From contig NW_024609857.1 of assembly GCF_016920785.2 (NCBI RefSeq), positions 125,667,094 through 125,731,093 of the forward strand: DNA of 64,000 bases. The letters run 5' to 3'. Every line of letters starts with the position of its first letter. Within the stretch, counting starts at the first letter, position 1. This DNA comes from Ixodes scapularis. Its lineage: Eukaryota > Arthropoda > Arachnida > Ixodida > Ixodidae. The position numbers were made by a program, and so were the translations under genes. This document shows, piece by piece, positions 36,262 to 47,897 of this stretch. A model generated the notes under the pieces. That model ran no database searches. It was not told the DNA's origin and saw only the letters and a program-made list of their open reading frames with translations.

Positions 36262-36444
36262 ACCGTAAGATGCCGAGCAAGCGCCAAGTCAAAATTTTTA
36301 GATACTCATGTAAAACTGGGGGATGGGCACTCCTAAGGTCAACAATACGTAAAGACATGTTTTTGATAGTGATTTTGCGAACGTCACAAAATTGAGGGGT
36401 GGGCACGTATTTTGGAGTTGATGGACACTCAATATTTTACCGTA
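36262..36444. mobile_element. Short TIR element, copy B (183 bp)
   Basis: Begins accgtaagatgccgagcaag and ends attttaccgta. It aligns with 30393-30575 over its full length at perhaps 65-70% identity by eye, in the same orientation and with the same length. Confidence 0.6.
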
Positions 36445-36634
36445 AAAGCAAGGGATGACACAAGCACTACTAAAAGATGTGCCTGGGCTTAATCTTTCAT
36501 TTACTTCAGAACTCCCACCACCATGCTATCAGTTCCTTCAACTTCTATCAGCGCTGAAAAACCGAAAAAGGCATAGATATAATTACAGAAACTTTGAACG
36601 CTACAAGAAGAGACTACTCGTCACCCCCCAAATT

Positions 36635-36799
36635 CCAGGGCCCTAAACTCGTCAAACACAAAGTTGGAGGCGAAAGTTTGCAAAGTGCGCCGACTGGATG
36701 CTGGCGAAAAAAATGTGAAGTCATCGTCGTGACAGGCCAATCGGTATGCTCCGTCAACTTCGGCCTCAACTTTGTGTTTGACAAGTTTAGAGGCCCAGA
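36635..36799. mobile_element. Fold-back MITE (165 bp)
   Basis: CCAGGGCCCTAAACTCGTC at the left and the inverse of GACAAGTTTAGAGGCCCAGA at the right. The arms continue through CAAACACAAAGTTG/CAACTTTGTGTTTG. No coding content. Confidence 0.75.
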
Positions 36800-37049
36800 T
36801 GTTGCATTCCCGCACGGATGCTAGTCCTCGAGCGTCGGTATGGCTTTGTTCGCCGAGCAAATACAAGACCCTGGAGCAAAAACGTTTTGGCTAGTGTCTA
36901 GTGCCAAAGAGCAAAAAAAAGAAATTATTTCCGGAGTCAGAGATCCCTCAATCGCCAACTGGAAATGTTTGGTCAATCAGAAGCTTGCCCTGTTGATTGC
37001 CAGGAATGCAGAGTAAGGTTGATGCTTGACCTTGTTGGTAGTTCATTCT

Positions 37050-37153
37050 TAAAAGTACAAACAGCACAAGTAAAAGCAGACTGACACACAACTTTGGTGT
37101 GGTCCGTCAGTTTTCTTTTACTCTGTATGCGTCATGCTATTTGTACTTTTAGG
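37050..37153. repeat. Fold-back repeat (104 bp)
   Basis: TAAAAGTACAAACAGCA...AAGTAAAAGCAGACTGAC is followed by the degenerate inverse gtcagttttcttttact...tatttgtacttttag. The arms enclose acacaactttggtgtg, itself nearly palindromic. Confidence 0.65.
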
Positions 37154-38018
37154 CATAGTAAGGGATTGCAAACAACAGGGTTAGCCAATAAGGTCGCTCT
37201 GTGGGAAGCTATCTAAAGGAGGATCGCCTCTCAAAAAGGTTTTGCCTTCACCGTTTTTCTTTGTCTCGACGTAAAAGCGAGCGACCACAAACGCTACAAA
37301 GCACGAGCGGCTAGTTTTGACCGGTGCCCTTGCTGCAGAACCGCATATTGGGAGAGTTTGGCCAGTTTATGATCTCACCGCCGTAACGCCCCCCTCCTGA
37401 GTGAGTCAATCAGCTGCAGCGCAGAGTGCGAAGTGTGAGTGCATGCGTGTGAACTCCCGACTGCTCCCAGCTGAGCGGCGAGGGCCGTCATTTTCATTCA
37501 TTCGCCCAGTGGAATGAATAGAATCTGCATCTAAATTTCGGTTATTTATTTCCTTTTATATAGCTGGCTCTGGCAAGAAAGTGATACCCTGTTATTCCTC
37601 GGTGGGTTAAAAGCTAACAAATCAAGTTTTCTCGACGTCTGACCGCAAACTTTTATTCGGGCGAAAAAGTCGGCCCGTAGCAGACGACGCATAGCTTCAA
37701 CAGTGCTCTGTAAGGAAAGCGCGTTGCGTCGAAATGGCGACCGTCTCCTCTTTGCTCCCTCCATCCTCTCTCGCTCCTTTGGCGCTCTCCTCCCTCTCCT
37801 CCATTTTTCTCCTCTCCAGCACCTTCGTTGCCACACTTACTGGCTAGACTCTCTCAATATACAGCTCTGCCCTGCTGTACAAGCGCTCGCGCAGCCGGGG
37901 CAGGACCCAACGAGACGGGTGTCGCTTGTAGCCTCTGCGGTTAGTTCGTGTTAAGGCGAGACGAAGCACAGACGGCCAAGAGTCGAGGACCAGTGCCAGA
38001 CGGCCTCGTTCCTCCCAC

Positions 38019-38192
38019 CTGAGCGAAGTAGCAGTTGAGCACGCTCTCCCCTAACTTCATCTGATGGCACTGGATGCGCGCCTGTGCGGCTGCGTCGGGG
38101 TTCTCGAAGATTACCCGGACCCTCCGGAAGCTCTTCAGGTAGTGGAAGCTGGCAGCGCCGTCGAAGCGCCGGAACAGCTCTTCAAACTGCGT
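38019..38192 (-). CDS. RCAN: RCAN, coding exon 2 (RRM-like domain)
   Basis: Fifty-eight residues from TQFEELFRRFDG through YLKSFRRVRVIFENPDAA to LNCYFAQ, the RNA-recognition-motif-like fold of the RCAN family. The aromatic and basic core (SFRRVRV, FENP) and the final strand CYFAQ are characteristic. The acceptor is ccccgcag and the donor CAG|gtggga, with phase 0 at both ends and a length of exactly 174 bp, equal to the corresponding vertebrate exon's 58 codons. It joins exon 1 as DSEQR|TQFEEL. No disruption is seen. Confidence 0.94.
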
Positions 38193-39077
38193 CTGCGGGG
38201 AAAGGAGGGGCATTAGATTAGACTCTCCGCCCAAGGGGGAGGATTTTTATAGAAACAGTCTTCGATACCGCCTCACGGCTTGACTCGTCTATAATCGTCA
38301 AATTCTTTATTAGCCATGCTGCTTGCAGTCGCAGGGGACATACAATCGTCGACAAAGCCAACTAAACCACAGAAGCGTGTGGCTTTCAACTATGTGAGCA
38401 CGTCGTGCTGGCAGAATAAAGTGCGCCGGTCAGTTGTAAGATTAGAGGCTATCGACATCTGGTTATCAGCATTACAGCTAAGCCCGAAACTGTCAAGAAT
38501 TACATGGTCAAATGGCCAAATGTTAATAACCACTAACTCGCAAAAAAAAGGGGAGGTTTTTTATATGGGGAACATTTTCCCACCCTTGCAAGATATCTTT
38601 ATTCAACTTTCTTGTGGATCAAATTATCCTGCTGTGCCCCTGTCATCCATGTGAATATCCAGACAGTGTGGATACCTGTATCCAATAATCTTTAATCTAA
38701 ATGAGCAAGAGAGCCAAGCATACAGATAAAAACTTCATAATAGAAAACGTCTGCAAAACAAGAAACCAATGGCGGAAAAAGAACTCATAAGCTCTTAAAT
38801 TCCTGCTAAGTTTGGTCATCGCTACTATGGCATACTTTCAGGTGTTTTGCAAACTAAGATGCTAATTTCAGCAGAGCAGTCGGATTATTACTGAAGCAAC
38901 AGCAGCTTAAAATAAGCAAGTTTTGTGCAAAGTTCATAAGCTACAGGAGATTATTCTTACAACAGTCAACTGTCAGCGTAAATAACAATGCTGCATGTTT
39001 AAAGCACATTTTGATAAAATAGAAAGTAACTGACCATGAATGTGCAGATATGAATCTTAGTTCATCAAACTAGTTCA

Positions 39078-39107
39078 CCTCATCGAGACGGTGCCGTCTC
39101 GATGAGG
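39078..39107. repeat. Perfect 30-bp palindrome
   Basis: CCTCATCGAGACGG, a TG centre, then CCGTCTCGATGAGG: two 14-bp arms with no mismatch. It stands alone without flanking inverted repeats. Confidence 0.9.
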
Positions 39108-39332
39108 GACCGAAATTTTACTTACTAAAGTTCCAGAGTTTAAATTGCGTAGAGGTATGCATTTGCAGCAAAAAGCAGCATCAAGTGGCTTTTTCTTTCT
39201 TCTTTTTAACAGTTAAAACTAGATAAAATACAGAATAGGTATCGGACGCTGCAAACCGAGCCGGATAAATCGGCGCCTGCGCATAGAAAGCTCAAACTTT
39301 CACCAGAAGTGCACTGAGCAAGCCAGTCTTAA

Positions 39333-39970
39333 AGGGATACTTCAACGAAATTTGAAATATTCCCGTCGTGTTCAAAAATAGGTTGAATATGATCCACAAT
39401 ATCCGCAAATGACAATCGCACGTTTGTATTTTGAGCCTGGTGGTTGTATTTTTCGTTATAAACGGCCCACTCTGGCAAGCGCTCAAAGAAGGCCCAGCGG
39501 AGACCACGTGACACCCAACGCAATCGTGACGTAAGTCGTTTCGGGATGAGCAAAGCTACGGCGAGGCTGACGTCGAGAGGATGGCCTAGTCGTTCCAGCC
39601 ACCGAAGCGGCTGCTTTTGTACGAATTTTGAGTGACGGGATAATCTTCTGTAATCTTGTAGGGGGACAATAGCGACTTCTGCGACACACAAAAGGCATTC
39701 TCGGGAAGAGGGGAGTTCCTCCTGCCCCTCTTCTCTCGTCGTGACCGGAGGCGAGACAACCTCCGTCACTAGCTATCAAGGTTTCTAGACAAGTATTACA
39801 AGCGAGGCGTTAGTGACATCCACCAGGTGCTCTTTGCTAATCGTTTAATTTGTTTTAAAATTCCTTTTCGTGACTTTTTTAACGAGATATTGGTATGTTT
39901 GATGTGATGCTGCTCCTTTGAACACATATAGACCAAAAAATGAGCACCGAAATTTCGTTGTAGTATCCCT
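39333..39970. mobile_element. TTAA-flanked MITE (638 bp)
   Basis: The left end AGGGATACTTCAACGAAATT is mirrored by AATTTCGTTGTAGTATCCCT at the right. TTAA lies at 39329-39332 and 39971-39974. One mismatch occurs in the first 21 bp. A 146-residue minus-strand frame inside has no recognisable motif. Confidence 0.85.
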
Positions 39971-41195
39971 TTAATGTGAGAAATTTCAAGGCTTAGTTCT
40001 CTTGCTGTAAAAAATGAGAGCAACAAACTTTGCAAAGTCAACAGCGGGAGCGTTTGCAGACAACTGAGCCAGCGACAATATTAACTTGTGGTGCCATCTC
40101 CCAATGGGTGCAGCAAGCAGAAAACAAAGTATGATGTCTGTTCGCTTCACCTGTTCGTAGATGGTGTCACAAGTTAATAGTGTCGCTAACTCGATCGTCT
40201 GCAAGCGTGCCCAACGTTGTCTTTGGCAAGTGTGTTGCTCTCATTTTTTACAGGAAAGGATTAAGCCTTGAAATTTCACATGATAAAACTGACCTGCTCA
40301 GTTCGATGGAAGTTTAAACTTTCTACGCACAGGCACAGATTTTTCTGTCTTGTTTTAGAGCGTCAGATCCACTTGTGCCATCCTATATTTCTGTTAACCC
40401 CTAAATGTCCGAAGGGAATATATTTCTCACTTCCTTAAAACACCTGCAGGTCCCAAAGGGAAATAAATTCCCTCTTATTATTGTGATGACATCTACCCAT
40501 GCCTCAACTAAATATAATAAAAATGTTTCCAAAAGTTTCTGTACATGCCACAAAGGACTTGCAAAACTTTTGTTGACAAGACTAAAGTTTTTCAATACGA
40601 CGCCCTTCTTGTGGGAGCTCCGAAAAGCAGGAAGATAATGAAGGAACGAAAGAAAAACATTGATAAGAAAATGTAGATCGCATTTAGTGTATACTACGTG
40701 CATTAAACAATCATTTTATTCAGTGATAATCATACTTATAATTTCTGAGCAAAGTTACAGGAGCGAAAGGCCCCTCACATGGTGGGAACATTATTCCCTA
40801 TGGGTATTTGGAGAAGATTATTATATATTTTTTTGTTTCTTTCCAAGTGGCAAAGTCTTTTTCTTTGGAAGAGGCCTTGGATATGTACTTTGATCTTCCA
40901 GATGAGATAGAACACTCATGAGACAACAAGAAAGATGACAATATCAATGCAGTGCAGTCACACACTCAAAGGTTTCTCGAGAAGACACAGATCTGAAACC
41001 TGCCAGATATGATATCGACTCATCTGTCAATGTCGACTAAGGTGGCAACTCCAGTGTGCGCTAATATGCTGACACTCACCAAAACAACAACACTTTTAAT
41101 GCGTCTGTTAAAAAAAAAAAAAAGTTAATGTTACATGAAAAGAACATTCTCTAGATTTTTGTTCGAGATCCCCCGCTTCATCCAAGGTTGTTCTA

Positions 41196-41378
41196 AAGCG
41201 CTGTCCACACAATTGCAACCGAATACGACCGAAATACAAGACCGGTTTTTAAGCGTCTTATGACGGCGTTCAACCTACTCTGCAGCAGCGCATCTGGTCC
41301 TAAGAAGTCGCAAAAGGCTTAAAAACCGGTCTTGTCTCCCCCGGTCATACTCGGTTGCGAGTGTGCGAACGGCGCTTA
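41196..41378. mobile_element. Fold-back MITE (about 183 bp)
   Basis: AAGCGCTGTCCACACAATTG at the left mirrors cgagtgtgcgaacggcgctt at the right. The inner arms AAGACCGGTTTTTAAGC/GCTTAAAAACCGGTCTTG pair perfectly over most of their length. The bases just outside (TAA/TTAA-like) may be the target. Confidence 0.75.
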
Positions 41379-41789
41379 ACTCTCACACAAGTGATGACTT
41401 GACACACGGTTTGGTAAAATAGCAAACATGATTGCAGAGCAAACCAACCTGTGCGCTAAAGTAATCAAGATGAAGGGCTGGGAAGACTCAAAACAATTAG
41501 GCAGTCCTTCATTACTCCGCACTAGTCAGTGATAGCTGCCATACGTCACAGTAAAGTCGTTGGGCGTTGGTGATGCGTTCATGCAAAGGCGTTAAGAAGA
41601 AAATGGACACCTGACCATTTTGTTCCGAACACCTTTGTTTCTTGTTTTGCAGCGCATCTCCTGGCACAAGCTCTTGGCACTGATAGCGCTACAATTACAT
41701 TATGCTATCGGATATTTATTAATTTTTTTCCAGAGAGCACGTGCAGTGGGCATTGGGTACTACAGAAACCCTAGGTACAAAGCAGGTGG

Positions 41790-41865
41790 TTAATGTTGTG
41801 GCGTAGCTCTGTGGCAATGCCTCCGCTTCGCAATCAGCGGAACCAGGTTCGATTCCTGTAGGCAG
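41790..41865 (+). repeat. tRNA-like SINE head or tRNA pseudogene
   Basis: TAGCTCTGTGG fits a pol III A box and GGTTCGATTCC is a perfect B box about 40 bp later, with a CCGCT...AGCGG anticodon-like stem between them. The acceptor stem does not pair, so it is not a working tRNA. tRNA-derived SINEs are known in ticks. Confidence 0.55.
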
Positions 41866-42324
41866 TGGGCAATCTTCTTCGAGGATTTGGCAAAGTCAAT
41901 GACAAACACCCTATGCCCTTCTATGCCAACTACATCCCCAACGTCAACAACGGACGTCATATCCAGTGGTGGGAACAGCCCCTAGCAGCGATCGGTGTAA
42001 AAGACCTCGGCGTACCTTACGAAGTGCGCTTTTCAGCCAACGTACATTTCACCAAGTTCGGAAAACCTACAAAAGATGCAGGTATTGCTCGAGAGAGAAA
42101 AATTACAAGAGGTTGAAAATCACCTGCTCGACATGCAAGGTTCACCTTTGTGCATACCAGTGCCCTGTTTTGCAGAGTTGGCGCCGATTGACGATCCAGA
42201 GAGAAGAAAATTCCCAACCTTGCGTTTCTGGCACCAGACATCCAATCTTCCAACTTTTCGCTTCTATTAAGCTTCTGTGGCCATAAAGACAATTTCCCCA
42301 AAGTTTCAGTAAAACCTAACTAAA

Positions 42325-42364
42325 AAAATTGCATACATATTCTACATATGTATGCAATTTTTTT
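42325..42364. repeat. AT-rich hairpin
   Basis: AAAAAATTGCATACATA and its inverse TATGTATGCAATTTTTT with a short TTCTACA-type loop. The stem is about 17 bp. Confidence 0.8.
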
Positions 42365-42458
42365 CCTATTTCTCTCCGAGGGATACAACTTCATGCACTC
42401 AAGTGTACCAGAAAAAAGGAACAAATGGAAGTACAAATTGTTCCTGAATTCACCTTAA

Positions 42459-43441
42459 AGGGGCCCTGCAATCATATTTAAGCGTCTACCTTTTTTGCGG
42501 TTTCCATGTCCCTCGGGGTTCGGGCAAGCCAGCGGACACGGAGAGAGTAACTCAATATCAGTGCGTCATATTTTAACTGGATGACGCGGAAACCTCCACT
42601 TACGGAGGCGACCCGCGGTGCCTAAAGTGTGCGATATGTGACATCTTAGGTCCTGGGCTCACTAGTGGTCAGAGCCGCTTAAAACTTCTTTTTTGTCGAA
42701 ATACAAAATATAAGTGGCGTGATCCGTTTCAATTATTTATAAAAGCAGTTTTTGTTCATTATTTTAGATCAGAAAAGAAACAAATGCAGCTTAGAAAGTA
42801 CGGAAACAAGAAATGACCCATCGACATACCTGCCACCAAGCGATGGAAAGGTCGGCGCATACTAGAAAGGCATAGTGGGATCAGTCTGTACGACCGCAGC
42901 GTCGCCGCTGCGGTCGTACGGACTGGAGGATCCGACCGGTATCGAGCGTTCCTAAGGCCTTCGGCGAGCAGCTTTGGCTTGAGGTTTTGCCTTTTGGTGG
43001 TACGTCAGCTCAAAGTGGCTCCCGTTTTGGACTGATCTTTACCCCGTGTTTGCTGTCGTTCATGGCCAATGAAGTGTCATGCCGAATTAGTGTTTAATCG
43101 CGCAGCAAATGCAATGCGAGCCGCCCATGTTGCCCACTTCATGCAGCCTATCCAGAACATGCATTAGTGGCGCCCTATCGAGCCGTCGACCGACACGAAG
43201 CGCGGCAGCCGTGAGCATTTGCTGAGCTCACTATCCCCTCGTCTAGTTCACGGCCACTCAAGCACCAACGACGTCATGAAAGAGGTTATTTTTTGCTTGT
43301 TTTGATAATTTTAGTTTGCCTATAACTTTTAAACTAAAGCGAAATTCGAGAAAAGAAAAGTTTCATTAGGTTACTACATTCAGTGCGCTCAGGTTCGGTG
43401 TAAATTAAGAAAACAGTAAAAAAAGTGCTTGCAGGGCCCCT
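42459..43441. mobile_element. TTAA-flanked MITE (983 bp) with central GC palindrome
   Basis: The ends AGGGGCCCTGCAA and TTGCAGGGCCCCT (13 bp, perfect), flanked by TTAA (42455-42458 and 43442-43445). Inside, 42888-42919 is a 14-bp perfect stem, GTACGACCGCAGCG, with loop TCGC. Non-coding. Confidence 0.85.
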
Positions 43442-43734
43442 TTAAATAATCTACCCAGGATTTCTTAAAAAAAAAAATAGGAAGGCATTTTGGAAATTTT
43501 TTTTATCAAATAATTGGTCAAAACTTTAGTTAAAGAAAACCAAACATTCAATCAAAACATGCAGAGTATGGGACATTATGCAGAGAGAAAAAATGCAATA
43601 AGTGAGTTGTAGCTCTTATGCCTGCCCAGGGGGTGTTGCAGTTCATCCAAGAATTTCCCAGCTAAAAACTCCGATTAGATCCAATTGGAATTTCAACTGG
43701 TTTCTATTGGATCTATTTGGTTTTAGTGGGTTCC

Positions 43735-45375
43735 AACCAGGGTTGTAAAGTACCTAGGTACAAGTAACTGGAAATCGGAATGTAGGTGCTTTTGTTGTAC
43801 CTGAGGTACAAACCTAGGTACTTTCATTTCTCAGTATCTGTAGTTGTATCTTAAGATCATTTTCCAGTAACTTGTAATTAAGTGAAGTTACTTTTTACAG
43901 GTGCTTTTCCATTCACTTCGTCAAAATGGTAGAAAATATAACTCTTGAAGTATAACACATTACCATGTGCCGTGGTTAACGTTGAGATGGGTACGACCTG
44001 GGAGGCACCGACTTGATCGAACAATGTTTTAGTGAACGAAGCCCAATCCCATGATGTTTCATCGAACGACACCTTAGCGAATGGCGGTGTTCATTCGAGC
44101 GAACGGTGGATTAGCGATGCCGTTCTAGGGACACCAATTTATCGAATCGCTTCGAAACTCCGTTTAGGGAAAGCAGTGACCTGCTTCCTTCATCTCAAAC
44201 CGAAATCGACTTCATTACATGTTTGAAGCTCCTCTGAGAGCTATACAAGGGAAGAAATGACTTGGAAGATGTGTGCAATTTCTGTTGCCTGTATCTTGTA
44301 CTGGTGGTGGCTCTCTTCTGCCATAAATACAATATAAAATATAACTAAAATTAAATTATACTTATAATCGTAGAGCAATGTAACATCGCCATATATAATA
44401 CAGTTTCCACTCAATAAATTGGACTCAAATTTTGCAGTTATCAAAACTAAAAAAGTTTAGAAAGAAAAAAAAAAGTCATTTTTCTTTTAACTAACAAAAA
44501 AAAAGAGGAAGTTTGAAATTTTTTTGTTTGTGGTCGCGAAGGCTAGATGCATATGCACTCGGCTCATGAATTCCTTCATGCAGCCGACGTCTTCTGGGCC
44601 CGTCGACGTCAGCACTGGCTCTGAGGACAAGAACATCAACAAGCGAGTTTTGGCTGTTTCGGCATGACATGGTAAACAGCGGAAGCTGTGGCCTTGGTGA
44701 ACCAATTGGAGCATGGGGATAAGGCACGTGAGGACTCAACTCCGATGTGGACATCGCAATGACACCAATAAAGCACATTTATCAAACTTGTTTTTGTGTG
44801 TATCCTTAGTAGGGATGCCGCTAACCTGCCCAGGTTCGAGTTCAACCAAGTTTAACTTTTTCAAAACTTTCAACGTGATGTTTGACAAAGGTTCGACTAA
44901 GTTTGACTTTTGTGCGTATGTGCGAAAATGAAAACAACCAGTTGACTCCCCCTGGGGGAGGTAAAATGCAATACTTGTTGGGTGTATTGACCATCACTGG
45001 TTCACAGTGCTAACTAACAAAAGCATTAAAGTACATATTTTCACTTTATATTGTGTAAACATTGGTAACCATTTTATAAAATATGAAATAAACTACTTTT
45101 TTAATTATTTTTTTTCTTAAAATTCGATATATTTGTGTAGAAGTCAGACAACACTGTCCATCAATCGAACTTCTGCTAAGTTTAGTAAAAGTTCTAAGGT
45201 TCGGCGATCTAGAGGTTCGACGTCAAAATCGAGGTTCGACAAAAGTTTGCAACACCTGTAACCCTTAGTATAAGAAGCTTTACTTCCAATATATTCTGAC
45301 AAATTTGGGGAAAATAAATAAAGAATCTTTGAAGTAACTGTACCTGTAGCTAGGTACAATTTTAAGCGAGTACCC
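43735..45375. mobile_element. Possible older TIR element around a nested hAT MITE
   Basis: The left border CAGGGTTGTAAAGTACCTAGG and the right border around ...TAGGTACAATTTTAAGCGAGTACCCAG carry iterated TACCTAG/TAGGTAC words in inverse orientation, as in some hAT ends. Outside both borders are CCAATTGGAA-type words. I found no target duplication, so the limits are uncertain. Confidence 0.35.
44810..45260. mobile_element. hAT-type MITE, family with the 53966 copy (451 bp)
   Basis: 8-bp flanks ATCCTTAG (44802-44809) and ACCCTTAG (45261-45268) match at 7 of 8 positions. The ends are degenerate forms of the TAGGGGTGTCGCGAAC terminus of the 53966 element. Both halves are full of GTTCGA/TCGAAC words. 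Confidence 0.65.
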
Positions 45376-46907
45376 AGTTGGAACCTGAATGAGTTCCAAT
45401 TGGCAGTGACCAATTGGTTGTCCCAAAACCCTAATGGTACCAATGAAAAAACTAAAATTGGAACCTAATGGGAATTATCAAATGGGTTCCATTACACAAG
45501 AAACTTAACATTCTCCTTTGACTTTCAAGAACAAGAATATATTACTTTATTATTTTTTCCAATTAACCTGGAAGCTCAAGACCCTAATCCTAGCAATATA
45601 AGTGCAGTTCCATCATATACCAATGACATTCATGGTATCTTCCCTGGGAATCTTTCAGGTAAACACAAAGATTGACATAACCATTTTTACCAACCAAGCA
45701 CTGCAAGTAAGCCCAAGCATTTTTCACGTCTTAAACGGGGCGAAACACGTGAAAAAGAGTTTGATTTCTTTTGTTTTTCAGATTTAATGAGGAGCAAAAA
45801 ACAAGTCCTTGCCCCCATTAAATCTGAGGGAAACAAAGAACTCCTGTTTTATTTTTGTTTACCCAAAATAGTTGACTACAGTGCCTTACGTCCAAAGCTG
45901 CAAACCAGAGAGCCTCCAATCACTGATTGCGCAAAAACGCGAGACCTAAAGGCACGACGCTCGTAAGCTCGCAAATTCCAGACGTCGACACAGCACGTAT
46001 TACTGCCGTAAACTTCTGCGCATAAGGCATCTCCGCAGAGCTGCCAACATTTGTGCTGACCGAGCACCCTTTCGGCCGTGTGCTTCCCTTAGCGACGCCG
46101 CAGTGTGCCATCGCTCTCGTATCCCCGATCAGTGCGACACCCTAGACCAAGGCCTCAACTTCACTGGATCTTGCCGTGGAAAGCTACGCCCTGACGAAGG
46201 CCGACAAAGACCTCAGCTCTCATGTACGTACGCAATCGTCCAATATCCAATTTTCCAGACGAGCCGCTTTGCAACACACACTGCTGATGGTGGATGCAAA
46301 AGAAGAGACACTTGGGCATGAGTGAAACGAAGATATGGATTCGCTTTTTTCTGAATAGACTACAATCAATTTAAAATGTGGCCCACCCCTCGCAACTCGA
46401 TTAAAAAGGGGGATGAAAAACGATTTCTGGACTTTGGCTGAACACTGCTCAAAATGATTCCCCAACATTCATAATATATCAAATGTGCATTTCTAACCAA
46501 ACTGCTTTCCCACTTATATGAGGGGCTTTCACATAACAAACAACACAAAAAGACCAGTTAGTAGTCTCAACTTTCTGGACTTGACAGAAATTTCATAAAA
46601 ATCAATATTGTTCAAACAAGACGAGTTATAACGAGGGAAACATGCTTTCGTGAGCCTGGTGAATTGCCTGAAAACCAGGACAGGTCAGAAGATATTAGAA
46701 AGGCTTTAAGCAGCCTGCAACTGTACATAACCTTGTAACCTTTTAAACTTGTAGATGCAGACGTAAAGGCACACGAAAAACCGATTTCTTGCTGTTGGAA
46801 GCTTATGCATGGCCCCAGGTACAATTGGCAGCAATATGAACTGGTCCAGTTTAGTGCCACATGAAAAAGGCAAAATTCCACGGACATTGCAACATGCCAC
46901 GGGCATT

Positions 46908-47897
46908 GCAAAATGCCACGGGAGAGAGAGATTTTGGGAGTTTATGGCGCAATAGCTACGAGGCCATCTGCGCCAAACTAATTTTAGGCTTCATTGTAGT
47001 ATAAAACGGGTTTTACAAACGGATAACCAAGAAGCTAAAATCGGTGTAAAAGGCCAACACTACCAAGAAATTCTATTACTCGTTCAAAAGAGACCAGAGG
47101 ATTCTCTCCCAGAAGGAAAGCAGGATGAAATGGGATATGATGTTGAAAAAATTCAGGGAAATGAATGCGGCGCTTAGGCTCAAGGCCGGGGCACAACCAC
47201 AAGATATGCAAAACAGTGAGCCTATCACCACACTGATCGCAGACTGGTGGATCTTTTCCTGAAAGCAGATGCCTATGGGTTATAAAAGAGTGTCCTATTT
47301 TCAGACGGCACAACGTTTCATGACGTCGGCTCTTGCATGAAGAGCTTTCCCAAACTCCCAAAGCCGGTTTGGTAACATGAAGCTGGTTATCGCACTCCAT
47401 GTCCCATTTCAATTGCCAAGAATGAAGAATCGAGGACTTCACCAAGGGGCTTGATATCTTGATAGGGTAAACAGGAGAGCGATTGTGGAAGGTTCCCGGC
47501 AGATCCTGCAAGCTTGTCGGCTTCTTCATTGCCTTGAATGCCAATGTGACTGGGTACCCAACAAAATTTTATATTTTGACCCCCAAGCAAAGCAGAGTTA
47601 AGTTTATACCTAATTTGTTGTACAAGCATATTTTTAGTATCTTTAAGAGAGCAAACTGCAAGAATCACACTTTGAGAGTCGACAAACAGGACCGCCCTCA
47701 GTATTTTCTTATTGATAATATATTCAACCGCCATTGATACCGCATAGAGCTCCGCAGTAAGAATGCTGGCAATACAATCAAGTCGTTGAACTTTGTAGAA
47801 GCTTTCAGAGTATACAGCGCAACCAACGAAAGATGAAGTCTTGGCGCCATCTGTATAAACATGAAGATAACCATCATACTTAGCAAAATGCCACGGG
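46908..47897 (-). pseudogene. 5'-truncated LINE with RNase H domain and 15-bp TSD
   Basis: The minus strand encodes the 3' part of a non-LTR retrotransposon: RNase H with YTDGAK, ILTAELYAV and WVPSHIGIQGNEEAD (about 47390-47880), then a tail with HETLCRLKIGHS and a C-x2-C...H-x-L-C-like zinc motif (CDQCGDRL...HILWLCPG). A frame change occurs near 47450. GCAAAATGCCACGGG flanks the 960-bp insert perfectly (46908-46922 and 47883-47897), and the 3' end carries a TC-rich simple repeat. RNase H-bearing LINEs of the I/LOA group are the likely source. Confidence 0.85.

Larger units (their letters stand above)
30347..38018 (-). other. RCAN intron 2
   Basis: A 7672-bp phase-0 intron. It contains the TA-flanked repeats at 30393 and 36262, a TTAA MITE at 31956, a plus-strand LINE tail at 34110 and fold-backs at 36635 and 37050. 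31050-31442 (minus) has a 130-residue open frame without recognisable motifs. 35240-35790 ends in an AATAAA-containing stretch that could be a solo LTR, but I see no paired ends. 32560-34100 and 37160-38018 are unassigned. Confidence 0.8.

Noticed and set aside
41790..41865. Functional tRNA gene
   Set aside because: A and B boxes are good, but the acceptor arms do not pair and the anticodon loop is irregular.
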